A stretch of DNA of 10,778 bases from Actinomycetota bacterium (GCA_009699565.1 WLNX01000038.1:1-10778), one strand, 5' to 3'. Shown: positions 1-6,940, counted from the stretch's first letter. Translations and numbers: made by a program. Notes: generated from the sequence alone by a model not told the origin.

Positions 1-38
1 GATCCGCATTCGCGGCACTTCAGATTGGTGGCGCTCAT
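1..38 (-). CDS. N-terminal fragment of a riboswitch-controlled enzyme, possibly threonine synthase (runs off the left edge)
   Basis: Only the start codon and 11 further complete codons lie in the window, reading MSATNLKCRECG. The ATG at 38-36 is preceded at an ideal 7-nt distance by GGAGG and lies directly downstream of a SAM riboswitch and terminator, so a protein start here is well supported. The CxxCG motif at residues 8-11 looks like the first half of a zinc-ribbon or rubredoxin-like knuckle. Many actinobacterial and archaeal-type threonine synthases begin with such a CxxCG segment ahead of the PLP domain. Control by SAM would fit an enzyme at the homoserine branch point between threonine and methionine. 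The assignment rests on 12 residues plus context; another methionine- or sulfur-related enzyme with an N-terminal zinc knuckle is possible. Confidence 0.5.
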   Translation of the reverse strand, partial: MSATNLKCRECG

Positions 39-39
39 T

Positions 40-69
40 AAAAAACCTCCGCCGTCAAGTGGCGGAGGT
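40..69 (-). terminator. Rho-independent terminator of the SAM riboswitch leader
   Basis: On the minus strand a perfect 9-bp stem (ACCTCCGCC at 69-61 pairing with GGCGGAGGT at 53-45) encloses a 7-nt loop and is followed by an unbroken T run at 45-40. The T run ends one base before the ATG of the next gene, so read-through immediately gives a translatable message. The position directly 3' of a SAM aptamer is that of an S-box expression platform: high SAM should favour this hairpin and switch the gene off. Confidence 0.88.
46..50 (-). promoter_or_regulatory. Shine-Dalgarno sequence buried in the terminator stem
   Basis: On the minus strand GGAGG occupies 50-46, seven nucleotides before the ATG at 38-36. 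All five bases are in the 3' arm of the intrinsic terminator stem. When the hairpin forms, the ribosome-binding site is therefore paired as well, so the same switch could act on transcription and on translation initiation. Confidence 0.7.
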
Positions 70-86
70 CTGGAGACTCCCACCAC
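59..86 (-). promoter_or_regulatory. Candidate antiterminator of the SAM riboswitch
   Basis: On the minus strand GTGGTGGG (86-79) can pair over 8 bp, including two G-U pairs, with TCCGCCAC (66-59). The first strand shares its GTG with the 3' arm of P1. The second covers most of the 5' arm of the terminator stem. The pairing is therefore mutually exclusive with both P1 and the terminator, as expected for the SAM-free ON state. It was found by eye without an energy calculation. Confidence 0.5.
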
Positions 87-166
87 ATCTGTCAGGAATT
101 GGCACCTTCCCTTTCGGGAGGTTGCCGGGGTTTCAACGGGCCAGTCCCTCCACCCCTCTAGATGTG
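84..166 (-). promoter_or_regulatory. SAM riboswitch aptamer (SAM-I/S-box family, lacking P4)
   Basis: The minus strand carries the S-box core. P1 is a 7-bp helix, CACATCT (166-160) with AGATGTG (90-84). P2 (156-127) contains the hallmark GGTGGAGGGACTGGCCC and the kink-turn side GTTGAAACCC. P3 (126-101) opens with GGCAACC, closes with GGTGCC and is capped by a GAAA tetraloop. The joining segment AATTCC follows P3. RNAs of this family bind S-adenosylmethionine and usually repress methionine/SAM-related genes when SAM is high. Only 10 nt separate P3 from the 3' arm of P1, so there is no room for the usual P4 hairpin. That recalls the SAM-I/IV variants, but the GAAA-capped P3 does not suggest the P3-loop pseudoknot that I associate with SAM-IV. 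Family membership is clear; the subclass is inferred. Confidence 0.92.
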
Positions 167-184
167 TCCAGCTATGTGAAGCGC

Positions 185-214
185 AAGATAGCACGACTTG
201 GTGCAGGGCTTCAA
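185..214 (-). promoter_or_regulatory. Sigma70-type promoter for the SAM riboswitch transcript
   Basis: On the minus strand, TTGAAG (214-209) as -35 and TATCTT (190-185) as -10 are 18 bp apart. A TGC immediately before the -10 gives an extended -10 element. Transcription would start near 178, about 12 nt before P1 begins. The match (4/6 at each hexamer) and the placement just before the aptamer support the call; it has not been tested. Confidence 0.6.
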
Positions 215-238
215 GCGCCCGCGCGCCACTTGTACACT
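210..238 (+). promoter_or_regulatory. Weak candidate promoter for the corA pair
   Basis: TTCAAG (210-215) and TACACT (233-238) are 17 bp apart (3/6 and 4/6 matches to the sigma70 consensus). Transcription would start around 245, leaving a very short leader before the ATG at 258 or 286. The -35 overlaps that of the divergent riboswitch promoter, so the two units may share a control region. No better plus-strand pair was seen in this 90-bp interval. Confidence 0.3.
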
Positions 239-257
239 GCGTGAAGAGGATCAACTG

Positions 258-341
258 ATGCCAGCCGACGAACCACGAAGTCTCGATGCCGAGCCTTCCC
301 AAGCCTACGCTGCGTCGACCTCTGCGTCGTCGTGGCAATGA
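258..341 (+). other. 27-codon ORF with a strong ribosome-binding site, overlapping the corA start out of frame
   Basis: ATG at 258 has the best Shine-Dalgarno sequence of the region, AGAGGA at 245-250 with a 7-nt spacer. The ORF reads MPADEPRSLDAEPSQAYAAS and seven more residues, ending in TGA at 339-341. It overlaps the first 56 nt of corA in a different frame. It could be a leader peptide, the true N-terminus of CorA joined by a frameshift, or chance. Composition (acidic, Ala/Ser-rich) is plausible as a protein N-terminus, but codon bias over so short a stretch decides nothing. Confidence 0.3.
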
Positions 342-1299
342 GTCGGTCCCTGCTGCCGAAGAGCTCGGCGCTGCGCGCGTCGAAGTGATCGAGGCCTCCG
401 GTCCCGATGGCGGCCTCAAGTGGATCAACTTCAGCGACTGGCGTTCGGTTGAACGAGATTGGCTGCAGGAGCATTTCGACTTCCACGCGCTCGACTACGA
501 GGACCTCAACTCGCGCAACCAGCGGCCGAAGGTCGACGAGTACGACGACTACCTCTTCATCGTCTTGCAGTTTCCGCGCTACGACAAGGAGATGCGCAGG
601 CTCAGCGCAGTCGAACTCGATGTCTTCGTCGGCCCCGACTACGTGATCACGATCCCGCAGGCTCCATTGCCCGCAGTCGACTACCTCTTTGAGCGCTGCG
701 AAAGCCGGCCCAACCTTCGCGATGAGCTGTTCGGCAAGGGCGCCGGCTACCTGCTCTACCGGATCGTCGACGACTGCGTCGACTCGGGCTTCCCAATGCT
801 GCGGAAGATCGGCAACAAGCTCGAGCGTCTTGAGACCGATGTCTTTGAGGGCCGATCGACCGAGGTCGTGCGCGACATCTTCACGGCTAAGCAGGAGGTG
901 ATCAACTTCCGCTCCGTCGTCAGGCCGATGCGGCCCGCCCTTGTGGACCTTGAACGGACAACGAAGAGGTACATGGCGGCCGACCTCGACATCTACTTCG
1001 ACGACATCAACGATGCTTCCGAGCGCGTCTGGGACATGCTCGAAAACTTCAAGGAGGTCGTTGAGGCCTTGGAGGAGACGAACGAGTCGGTTCTCTCCCA
1101 CCAGCTCAACACGATCCTCCGCGTGCTGACGGCCATCAGCCTGGTGCTGCTGCCGCTGACCCTGATCGCGAGCATCTTCGGGATGAACGTGCGCGTCCCC
1201 GGGCAGGGACAGATTGAGGCCTTCTGGATCGTCGTCGGAGTGATGGTCGTCCTGCTCGTCGGAATCATCACGCTGTTCCGACGTCGTGGCATCCTCTAG
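286..1299 (+). CDS. corA: CorA-family magnesium/divalent-metal transporter
   Basis: The 337-aa product fits the CorA family of pentameric inner-membrane channels that take up Mg2+ (some members Co2+, Ni2+ or Zn2+). A soluble N-terminal domain (about residues 45-270) is rich in charged, probably helical segments, including the long stalk helix that runs into the membrane. The C-terminus has the two family membrane spans at about 277-298 and 312-331. The signature GMN lies at 299-301, right after the first span, and a basic RRRGIL tail follows the second. The loop after GMN lacks the acidic residue pair common in classical CorA, so ion preference is uncertain. ATG 286 is the only usable start in this frame, because TGA at 256-258 closes it upstream, yet it has only a weak GAAG at 277-280 as ribosome-binding site (see the overlapping ORF at 258). 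It overlaps the next gene by 14 nt. Confidence 0.9.
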   Translation: MPSLPKPTLRRPLRRRGNESVPAAEELGAARVEVIEASGPDGGLKWINFSDWRSVERDWLQEHFDFHALDYEDLNSRNQRPKVDEYDDYLFIVLQFPRYDKEMRRLSAVELDVFVGPDYVITIPQAPLPAVDYLFERCESRPNLRDELFGKGAGYLLYRIVDDCVDSGFPMLRKIGNKLERLETDVFEGRSTEVVRDIFTAKQEVINFRSVVRPMRPALVDLERTTKRYMAADLDIYFDDINDASERVWDMLENFKEVVEALEETNESVLSHQLNTILRVLTAISLVLLPLTLIASIFGMNVRVPGQGQIEAFWIVVGVMVVLLVGIITLFRRRGIL

Positions 1300-2239
1300 C
1301 GCGGCTCCCAGGCGACGACTCCTTGTCATCGTCAACCCGTACGCCACGTCGGTCGATCGTCGACTCCGCGAACTGGTGATTGCTGCACTTCAAAGCCGCT
1401 ATGAGGTCCGTGCCGCCGACACGAATGCGCCGGGTCACGCTCGCGAGCTCGCAGCCGAAGCGATCGGCAGCGGCGTTGACGCTGTCGCAACGCTTGGCGG
1501 AGACGGCACGCTGAACGAGGCCGCGGAAGCCCTCGTCGGAACGGGCGTTCCGCTCTATCCCCTCCCCGGCGGCTCGCAGAACGTCTTCGCAAAGCTGCTC
1601 GGCCTGCCGGCCGAGATTGTGGATTCAACGGCCAGGCTGCTCGAGTTTGCCGACAACTGGGAGACGCACCAGGTCGACCTGGGACGCGCCAACGGCCGCG
1701 CATTCACCTTCGCGGCCGGAGTCGGGCTTGACGCGAGCGTTGTCGAGCAGGTTGACGCGAACCCGTCGATGAAGGCTCGGATGCGCCAGTGGTACTACGC
1801 CCAGCGGGGAGTAACCACCTATATCCGCGACTACCTGCTTCGGCGCGACCAGCTGTCCGCACGCAGCGGAAGTGAAGCGATCCGGGGTGACACTGTGCTC
1901 GTGCAGAACGGACCGGACTTCACCTATGCGGGCGACAAGCCAATCAGCCTCTGCTCCGGAGTGACGCTCGACTGCGGGACGATGTCGGCAGCCGTGCTCC
2001 ACCTACGCTCCCCCCTGCGCGCGGCACTGACGGCTGTGCGTCTGCTGACCACCAGCGGCGCGCCGACGACCCGTGCGATCACGACGATGTCCGGGATGAC
2101 GGGCCTTGAAGTGATCGCCGACGGCGGACAGCAACTGCCGCTGCAGGTCGATGGCGACTTCGCCGGGCTCCACAGCGAAGTGCGATTTACGCTGGAGCCG
2201 GCTGCGCTGACGGTACTGGCGCCTAAGCGCCAGGGGTGA
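1286..2239 (+). CDS. YegS/DagK-family lipid kinase (diacylglycerol kinase catalytic domain)
   Basis: The 317-aa protein matches the family of soluble, membrane-associated lipid kinases (DgkB, YegS, sphingosine-kinase-like) that phosphorylate diacylglycerol or related lipids with ATP. The N-terminal strand LLVIVNPYA (12-20) is the family's opening motif, and GGDGTLNE (71-78) is the nucleotide-binding glycine loop. PGGSQN at 94-99 takes the place of the more usual PxGTxND segment, as in other actinobacterial members. FAAGVGLDA (142-150) marks the start of the C-terminal beta-sandwich, and QVDGD (287-291) is the conserved late motif. The start is a GTG at 1286 inside the end of corA, with no clear Shine-Dalgarno sequence, which suggests translational coupling to corA. 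The 3' end overlaps the convergent rel gene by 17 nt. Length is normal and the exact lipid substrate cannot be told from sequence. Confidence 0.88.
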   Translation: MASSSAAPRRRLLVIVNPYATSVDRRLRELVIAALQSRYEVRAADTNAPGHARELAAEAIGSGVDAVATLGGDGTLNEAAEALVGTGVPLYPLPGGSQNVFAKLLGLPAEIVDSTARLLEFADNWETHQVDLGRANGRAFTFAAGVGLDASVVEQVDANPSMKARMRQWYYAQRGVTTYIRDYLLRRDQLSARSGSEAIRGDTVLVQNGPDFTYAGDKPISLCSGVTLDCGTMSAAVLHLRSPLRAALTAVRLLTTSGAPTTRAITTMSGMTGLEVIADGGQQLPLQVDGDFAGLHSEVRFTLEPAALTVLAPKRQG

Positions 2240-4523
2240 CGCGATAGGCGTCGAAGACGCTCTCGACCGCTCGCAGACGACCGATCGTCGCCTTCAGGAC
2301 GCCGGTATCAGCAACCTCTATGACAAACCTGTTCGCAACCATCGGACGATGGTCCAGGCACCGCGCCTCGACAATGCTCGCGCCCTGCTCTCCGATTGTC
2401 CTCGTCAGGTCTTCCAGCAGGCGGTGGCGATCCCAGGCGTCGACGTGGACTTCAGCAAGGAATCCCGCTTGGTTGTCCCCCTCCCAGTCAACCTTCACGA
2501 AACGCTGGGGATCCTTCCGCAGCGCCTTGACGTTGCGGCAGTCTTCGCGGTGGATCGTGATTCCGCGGCCAAGTGAGACGTAGCCGACAATCCCGTCGCC
2601 CGGAACCGGGTGGCAGCATTTCGCCAGCCGCAGCATCACTCTGTCGGTCCCCTCAACCTTGATCCCAAGTTCCTCGGAGCTTCCGCTCGGAACGCGTGGC
2701 GCTGCGCGATCGTCCTCGAGCACCTCCCCGGCAGCCGGCTCCGGTTCGGCGGCCTTCCCCTGGCCGAGTTGGGCGATGATCTTCGCGACAACGACCTTGG
2801 CCGAAATCTTGGAGCCGCCAAGTGCGACGTAGAAGTCCTCGGTGCGGCGGAAGCCCATCTCGCGGATGACGGCGGCCAGCAGCGGGGAGCCGGTGATCTT
2901 CTGGACTGGCAGCCCGGAGCTGCGGAGCTGGGCCTGCAGCATCTCGCGGCCGTTGCGCTCTGCGTCCTCGCGGCTTTCGGCGCTGAACCACTGGGTGATC
3001 TTCTTTCGGGCGCGCGTGGTCGTAACCATCGCCAGCCAGTCACGCGACGGACCGCGCTCGCGGCGCCCTGTCAGCACCTCGACTCGGTCGCCCGATCTCA
3101 ATTCGTAGCCGAGGGGCACGAGCTTTCCATTGACCTTGGCTCCAACGCAGCGGTGCCCGAGCTCGGTGTGGATCTCGTATGCGAAGTCGAGCGGTGTCGC
3201 CCCGGATGCAAGCGAGCGGACCTCTCCCTCAGGAGTGAAGACAAAGACTTCCTCCTCATCCTCATCGAGTTCCTCGCGGAGGTTCCCGACGAATTCGTCG
3301 GGGTCGGCAAGCTCCTGCTGCCACTCCAACATCGACCGCAGCCAAGTCAGCTTCGTCTCGCTGGTCGGAGTACCCGGCGCTGCGCCGGCCAGTTGATCCT
3401 TGTAACTCCAGTGGGCGGCCACCCCGTACTCGGCGGTCTCGTGCATCTCCCTTGTGCGGATCTGAATCTCAAGCGGGAGCCCTTCGGGCCCGATCACCGT
3501 CGTATGCAAGGACTGGTACCTGTTCGCCTTGGGCATCGCGATCATGTCCTTGAACCGGCCCGGCAGCGGCTTCCAGAGCGAATGAATAACGCCGACGGCG
3601 CCGTAGCAATCCTTGATCGAGCCGACCGTGACCCTCATCGCGGTCAAGTCGTAGATCTCGTTGAACTCGCGGTCCTTCTTCGTCATCTTTGAATAGATCG
3701 AATAGAAGTGCTTCGCCCGGCCTGATATCTCGGCCTCGACGGAGAGCTTCTCGAGCTCGGTTTGGAGCAGTTCGCCAGCCATGGTGACGTACTGCTCGCG
3801 CGCTTGACGCTGTTGATTGACGAGCCCCTTTATCTCCGAGTACTTGCGTGGGTGTAGCGCAGCGAAGGCCAAGTCCTCAAGCTCCCACTTGATCGCATGA
3901 ATACCGAGCCGGTGTGCGATCGGTGCGTAAATCTCAAGCGTCTCGCGCGACTTTTCGACCTGCTTCTGCTTCGGCATCGAAGAGATCGTCCGCATGTTGT
4001 GGAGCCGGTCGGCGAGCTTCAGCAGGATCACGCGAATGTCGGTCGCCATCGCGACGATCATCTTGCGGTAGTTCTCGGCCTGCGCCTCGTTGCGGGACTT
4101 GAAGGCGAGCGCGTCGAGTTTGGTCACACCATCCACGAGCGAAGCGACCTCGGCGCCGAATAGCTCGTCGATCTCGCCGATTGACGCCTCAGTGTCCTCA
4201 ACGGTGTCGTGGAGCAACGCTGCCACCAGTGATTCGGTGTCGAGCCCCAGCCCCGCGCAGATCGTTGCGACGCTTACCGGGTGCGAGATGAACTCTTCGC
4301 CGGAGCGCCGCTTTTGATCTCGGTGGTGATCCTCCGCAAAGCGGTAGGCAGCGATGATCCGCTCCCTGTCGATCGGGAGCGCGGTAACACTCTCTCGCTC
4401 TGAGATCACGGCGAAGAGCTCAGAGAGCGCGACCGTCTCATCTTGAGAGAGGCTCACGTTCGCGGCCTCGGCCCGGGAATCGAGCGGAGCTAGGCCGTCA
4501 GCGACTTGGGCGCGGTCAACCAT
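2223..4523 (-). CDS. rel: Bifunctional (p)ppGpp synthetase/hydrolase (Rel/SpoT family)
   Basis: This 766-aa long RelA/SpoT homologue makes (p)ppGpp from ATP and GTP/GDP during the stringent response and also degrades it. The N-terminal HD hydrolase is intact: H81, HDTVEDT at 105-111 and LADRLHNMRT at 170-179. The synthetase domain has RAKHFYSIYSKM (269-280), the RFKD motif (323-326) typical of bifunctional Mn2+-type enzymes, YQSLHTT (336-342) and the catalytic-site EIQIRT (352-357). A TGS domain follows (about 425-486), then the conserved-cysteine/zinc-finger region with CCHP (636-639) and C662, and a C-terminal ACT/RRM domain (about 687-763). All the regulatory parts needed to sense stalled ribosomes are present. 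ATG 4523 is preceded by GAGG with a 7-nt spacer and lies 34 nt inside the end of recJ, so it is probably co-transcribed with it. Its stop codon lies within the 3' end of the opposing lipid kinase. Confidence 0.97.
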   Translation of the reverse strand: MVDRAQVADGLAPLDSRAEAANVSLSQDETVALSELFAVISERESVTALPIDRERIIAAYRFAEDHHRDQKRRSGEEFISHPVSVATICAGLGLDTESLVAALLHDTVEDTEASIGEIDELFGAEVASLVDGVTKLDALAFKSRNEAQAENYRKMIVAMATDIRVILLKLADRLHNMRTISSMPKQKQVEKSRETLEIYAPIAHRLGIHAIKWELEDLAFAALHPRKYSEIKGLVNQQRQAREQYVTMAGELLQTELEKLSVEAEISGRAKHFYSIYSKMTKKDREFNEIYDLTAMRVTVGSIKDCYGAVGVIHSLWKPLPGRFKDMIAMPKANRYQSLHTTVIGPEGLPLEIQIRTREMHETAEYGVAAHWSYKDQLAGAAPGTPTSETKLTWLRSMLEWQQELADPDEFVGNLREELDEDEEEVFVFTPEGEVRSLASGATPLDFAYEIHTELGHRCVGAKVNGKLVPLGYELRSGDRVEVLTGRRERGPSRDWLAMVTTTRARKKITQWFSAESREDAERNGREMLQAQLRSSGLPVQKITGSPLLAAVIREMGFRRTEDFYVALGGSKISAKVVVAKIIAQLGQGKAAEPEPAAGEVLEDDRAAPRVPSGSSEELGIKVEGTDRVMLRLAKCCHPVPGDGIVGYVSLGRGITIHREDCRNVKALRKDPQRFVKVDWEGDNQAGFLAEVHVDAWDRHRLLEDLTRTIGEQGASIVEARCLDHRPMVANRFVIEVADTGVLKATIGRLRAVESVFDAYRVTPGA

Positions 4524-6901
4524 TCGATCGCCTCGGCGGCTGCTTTGGTTTGCCTGATGAAGGTCGGCGAACTCTCGAGCTCTCGGCGTTCGCTCGAGTC
4601 GCCGCTGAGCGACATTCGAAAGCCGTCGAATTCCGCGAGGCCCAGCTCGTCGAGGATCCGCACGATGGTTGCCATTGAGGCAGGCGAGCGGTGCGGATCG
4701 CCGGCCGTGAGGTGCACGAGAAGGTCGGCGTCGGGCTCGTCACGGACTGCCCGGTAAACACTGGCCATTGACGAGCGCAGGTCGCTTTCTCGCTCCAGTT
4801 CATCTAGAGAGAAGCGTAGCTCAGCTGCTCCGCCGATCTGATGCGCGAAGCTGCCGGGAGGGCCGTACTCGAGGATCGCCTCTGCCTCACGAGATGGCGG
4901 CGGGTCAAGCGCGACGAGGTGGACGTATGCGTCTGCGATTGCTGGATCGCCAAGCAGCCCCTGCCACGAGATGAGCGAGAAGCCCCCGATGACCCCTTCC
5001 ATCTGGGCGAGTCGACGTTGTTCGGACAGTGCCACGACGAGCACAGGCTCGCCGGTGGCAACGAGCTCCCCCAGGATTCCCGCTGCTCCGCCGCCGCGCC
5101 TGGAGAGCAGCTCGCGGTCTTCCGCACCCTCCGCAGCGACCGCCTGCGCCGGTCCGCCTCTGGCGACGGCCTCGGCGAGCGCCGCGAGGTCGTCCGTCGG
5201 ACGACCGAGCAGCTCGATCCGCGCAGCGCAGGGCTCCAGGGCCCGCACCACGAAGCGCAGCTCTTCGGCGCCGCGCCAACGGTTGATCTCGGGCGAGCCG
5301 AGCGCGTCAAGGCCCCTTTCGGCTCCCGCGGGCAACTTCGAAACGCCGAACGCGACGGCCGAGACGCGCACCCCGCCGGAGGTGATGGTTGCGCGTAGGT
5401 GTTTGCCCTCCCCCATTGTGCGCGCACCGTCAAGTCGGGCTCCGGGAATCAGGACCGAGGGCCGCGGGTTACCGATGCCGAAGGGGCCAAGCGCTCCAAG
5501 CTGCTGCGCCAACTCTAGGCTGAGTCCGTCGCCGCCGATGACCGCGTCGGGCGACCGCACCGCAACCGCCGGCTGGTCGGCAAAGTAAGCGGCGCAGTAG
5601 GCCTCGAAATGCTCGCGCAGTTGCGGGACCGCATCGCGCGCCACAGTGCATCCGGCTGCAGCGCTGTGGCCGCCGTATCGGATCATGTCGTCAGCGCAGC
5701 CGTGCAGAGCGTTGAGCAGGTCAAAGCCGGGGATGCTTCTGCCCGAGCCGCTGCCCTCATCGCCATCGAGGGCGATGATCACGACCGGCCGCTGGAGGCT
5801 TTCTGCCAGCCGTGAGGCGACAATGCCAATCACCCCGGGGTGCCAATCGTCGCCGGCGATGATGTAGCCGTCCCGGTCGCCCATATCCCTTGCCTGCTGC
5901 TCAGCTTCGTGGCGGACCTTCGCCTCCACAAGCTTACGCTCGTTGTTGGCGTGGTCGAGTTCATCGGCAATCGCATCTGCGCGGACCGGGTCGTCGGTCA
6001 GCATCAGTTCGACGCCGCTGTCGGCCCGCTGCATCCGACCGGCGGCATTGATCCTAGGCGCCAGCCGGAAACCGATTGTCTGCTCGTCAATCTCGGCGGG
6101 ATCGACCTGCGCCACCCGCATCAGCGCCCGAAGCCCAGGGCGCTGCGTGCGCGCAAGTGCCACCAGCCCTTCGCGCACTAGGCGCCTGTTCTCGCGCACC
6201 AGCGGAACACAGTCGGCAACCGTGGCCAACGCGACGAGGTCGAGGTCGTCCTGCTCGTCGACCTCCGCCCCTCCTGCGGCGCGTCGCAGCGCCTGAGCGA
6301 ACTTGTAGGCGACTCCCGTGGCGCACAGCTCGGGGTCTGGATAGCCACAAACTCTTGGGTGAACTATCGGCGCGTCGGGCAATACGCCGTCGGAACGCGG
6401 GTGGTGATGGTCCGTCACGATGACGTCAAGTCCGAGCTCCTTCGCCCGGGCGACTTCGTCCACAGCGGTGATCGCACAGTCGACCGTGATCAGTAGCGAG
6501 GCGGGCCCTGCCGCGAAGCGCTCGACGTTCTCAAGCCCGAGGCCGTAACCGTCCTCGCGGCGGCCGGGAATGAACCACTCGACGTTCGCGCCGAGCGAGC
6601 GCAGCGTTCGCACGAGAATCGCCGTTGAGCAGACGCCATCTACGTCGTAGTCGCCGTGAATCATCACGGTCGAACCGCGATTGACGTGAGCGAGCGTCAG
6701 CTCTACCGCCGCAGAGATCCCCTCAAAGTCATCGCTGTGATGGCGCTCGTCGGCCTTCAGGAAGTCTGCTGCCACCGCGGGGTCACCGAGCCCGCGACGG
6801 ACAAGGAGCTGGGCAACGGCGGGGTCCAGACCAAGAGCACTTGCGAGCTCGCGGCAGTCGTCGAACGGTGCCGGAGTTGTAATTATCTGAGCCGCTTCCA
6901 C
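4490..6901 (-). CDS. recJ: Single-stranded-DNA-specific 5'-3' exonuclease RecJ
   Basis: The 803-aa product is a DHH-family RecJ nuclease, which degrades 5' ends of single-stranded DNA in recombinational and mismatch repair. The DHH phosphoesterase domain shows GDYDVDG (83-89), VDCAI (140-144), TDHHHPRSDG (163-172) and ATVADCVPL (226-234), which supply the metal-binding Asp/His residues. APRINAAGRM (281-290) is also conserved. The DHHA1 domain has WHPGVIGIVASRL (353-365), GSGRSIPGFD (385-394) and RYGGHSAAAG (408-417). FGIGNPRP (474-481) begins the OB-fold that binds DNA. Residues from about 560 on are an extra C-terminal region, as in the longer Bacillus-type RecJ proteins, and I see no clear motif there. 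The position usually reading DCG is DCA here (C142-A143). GTG 6901 is the start: an in-frame TAG lies 13 codons upstream, and no good Shine-Dalgarno sequence is visible. The 3' end overlaps rel. Confidence 0.95.
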   Translation of the reverse strand: MEAAQIITTPAPFDDCRELASALGLDPAVAQLLVRRGLGDPAVAADFLKADERHHSDDFEGISAAVELTLAHVNRGSTVMIHGDYDVDGVCSTAILVRTLRSLGANVEWFIPGRREDGYGLGLENVERFAAGPASLLITVDCAITAVDEVARAKELGLDVIVTDHHHPRSDGVLPDAPIVHPRVCGYPDPELCATGVAYKFAQALRRAAGGAEVDEQDDLDLVALATVADCVPLVRENRRLVREGLVALARTQRPGLRALMRVAQVDPAEIDEQTIGFRLAPRINAAGRMQRADSGVELMLTDDPVRADAIADELDHANNERKLVEAKVRHEAEQQARDMGDRDGYIIAGDDWHPGVIGIVASRLAESLQRPVVIIALDGDEGSGSGRSIPGFDLLNALHGCADDMIRYGGHSAAAGCTVARDAVPQLREHFEAYCAAYFADQPAVAVRSPDAVIGGDGLSLELAQQLGALGPFGIGNPRPSVLIPGARLDGARTMGEGKHLRATITSGGVRVSAVAFGVSKLPAGAERGLDALGSPEINRWRGAEELRFVVRALEPCAARIELLGRPTDDLAALAEAVARGGPAQAVAAEGAEDRELLSRRGGGAAGILGELVATGEPVLVVALSEQRRLAQMEGVIGGFSLISWQGLLGDPAIADAYVHLVALDPPPSREAEAILEYGPPGSFAHQIGGAAELRFSLDELERESDLRSSMASVYRAVRDEPDADLLVHLTAGDPHRSPASMATIVRILDELGLAEFDGFRMSLSGDSSERRELESSPTFIRQTKAAAEAIEWLTAPKSLTA

Positions 6902-6940
6902 TACTGGACAGTAGGCCTCGGCGCCGACGGAAGCCGGTCC

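Noticed and set aside
25..258. Plus-strand ORFs across the riboswitch region (25-258 and 59-244)
   Set aside because: They are translations of the complement of a structured RNA leader, and neither has a ribosome-binding site or domain; the RNA explanation covers the same bases.
211..1347. Long minus-strand ORF (378 codons) opposite corA
   Set aside because: It mirrors the codon pattern of corA in antisense, is Asp/Val/Glu/Arg-rich with no recognisable domain, and runs into the riboswitch promoter region. Long antisense frames are common in high-GC coding DNA.
2610..3692. Plus-strand ORF (360 codons) opposite rel
   Set aside because: It lies entirely inside a clearly conserved rel gene on the other strand, has biased composition (Leu/Gly/Ala/Arg/Val) and no motifs or ribosome-binding site of note.
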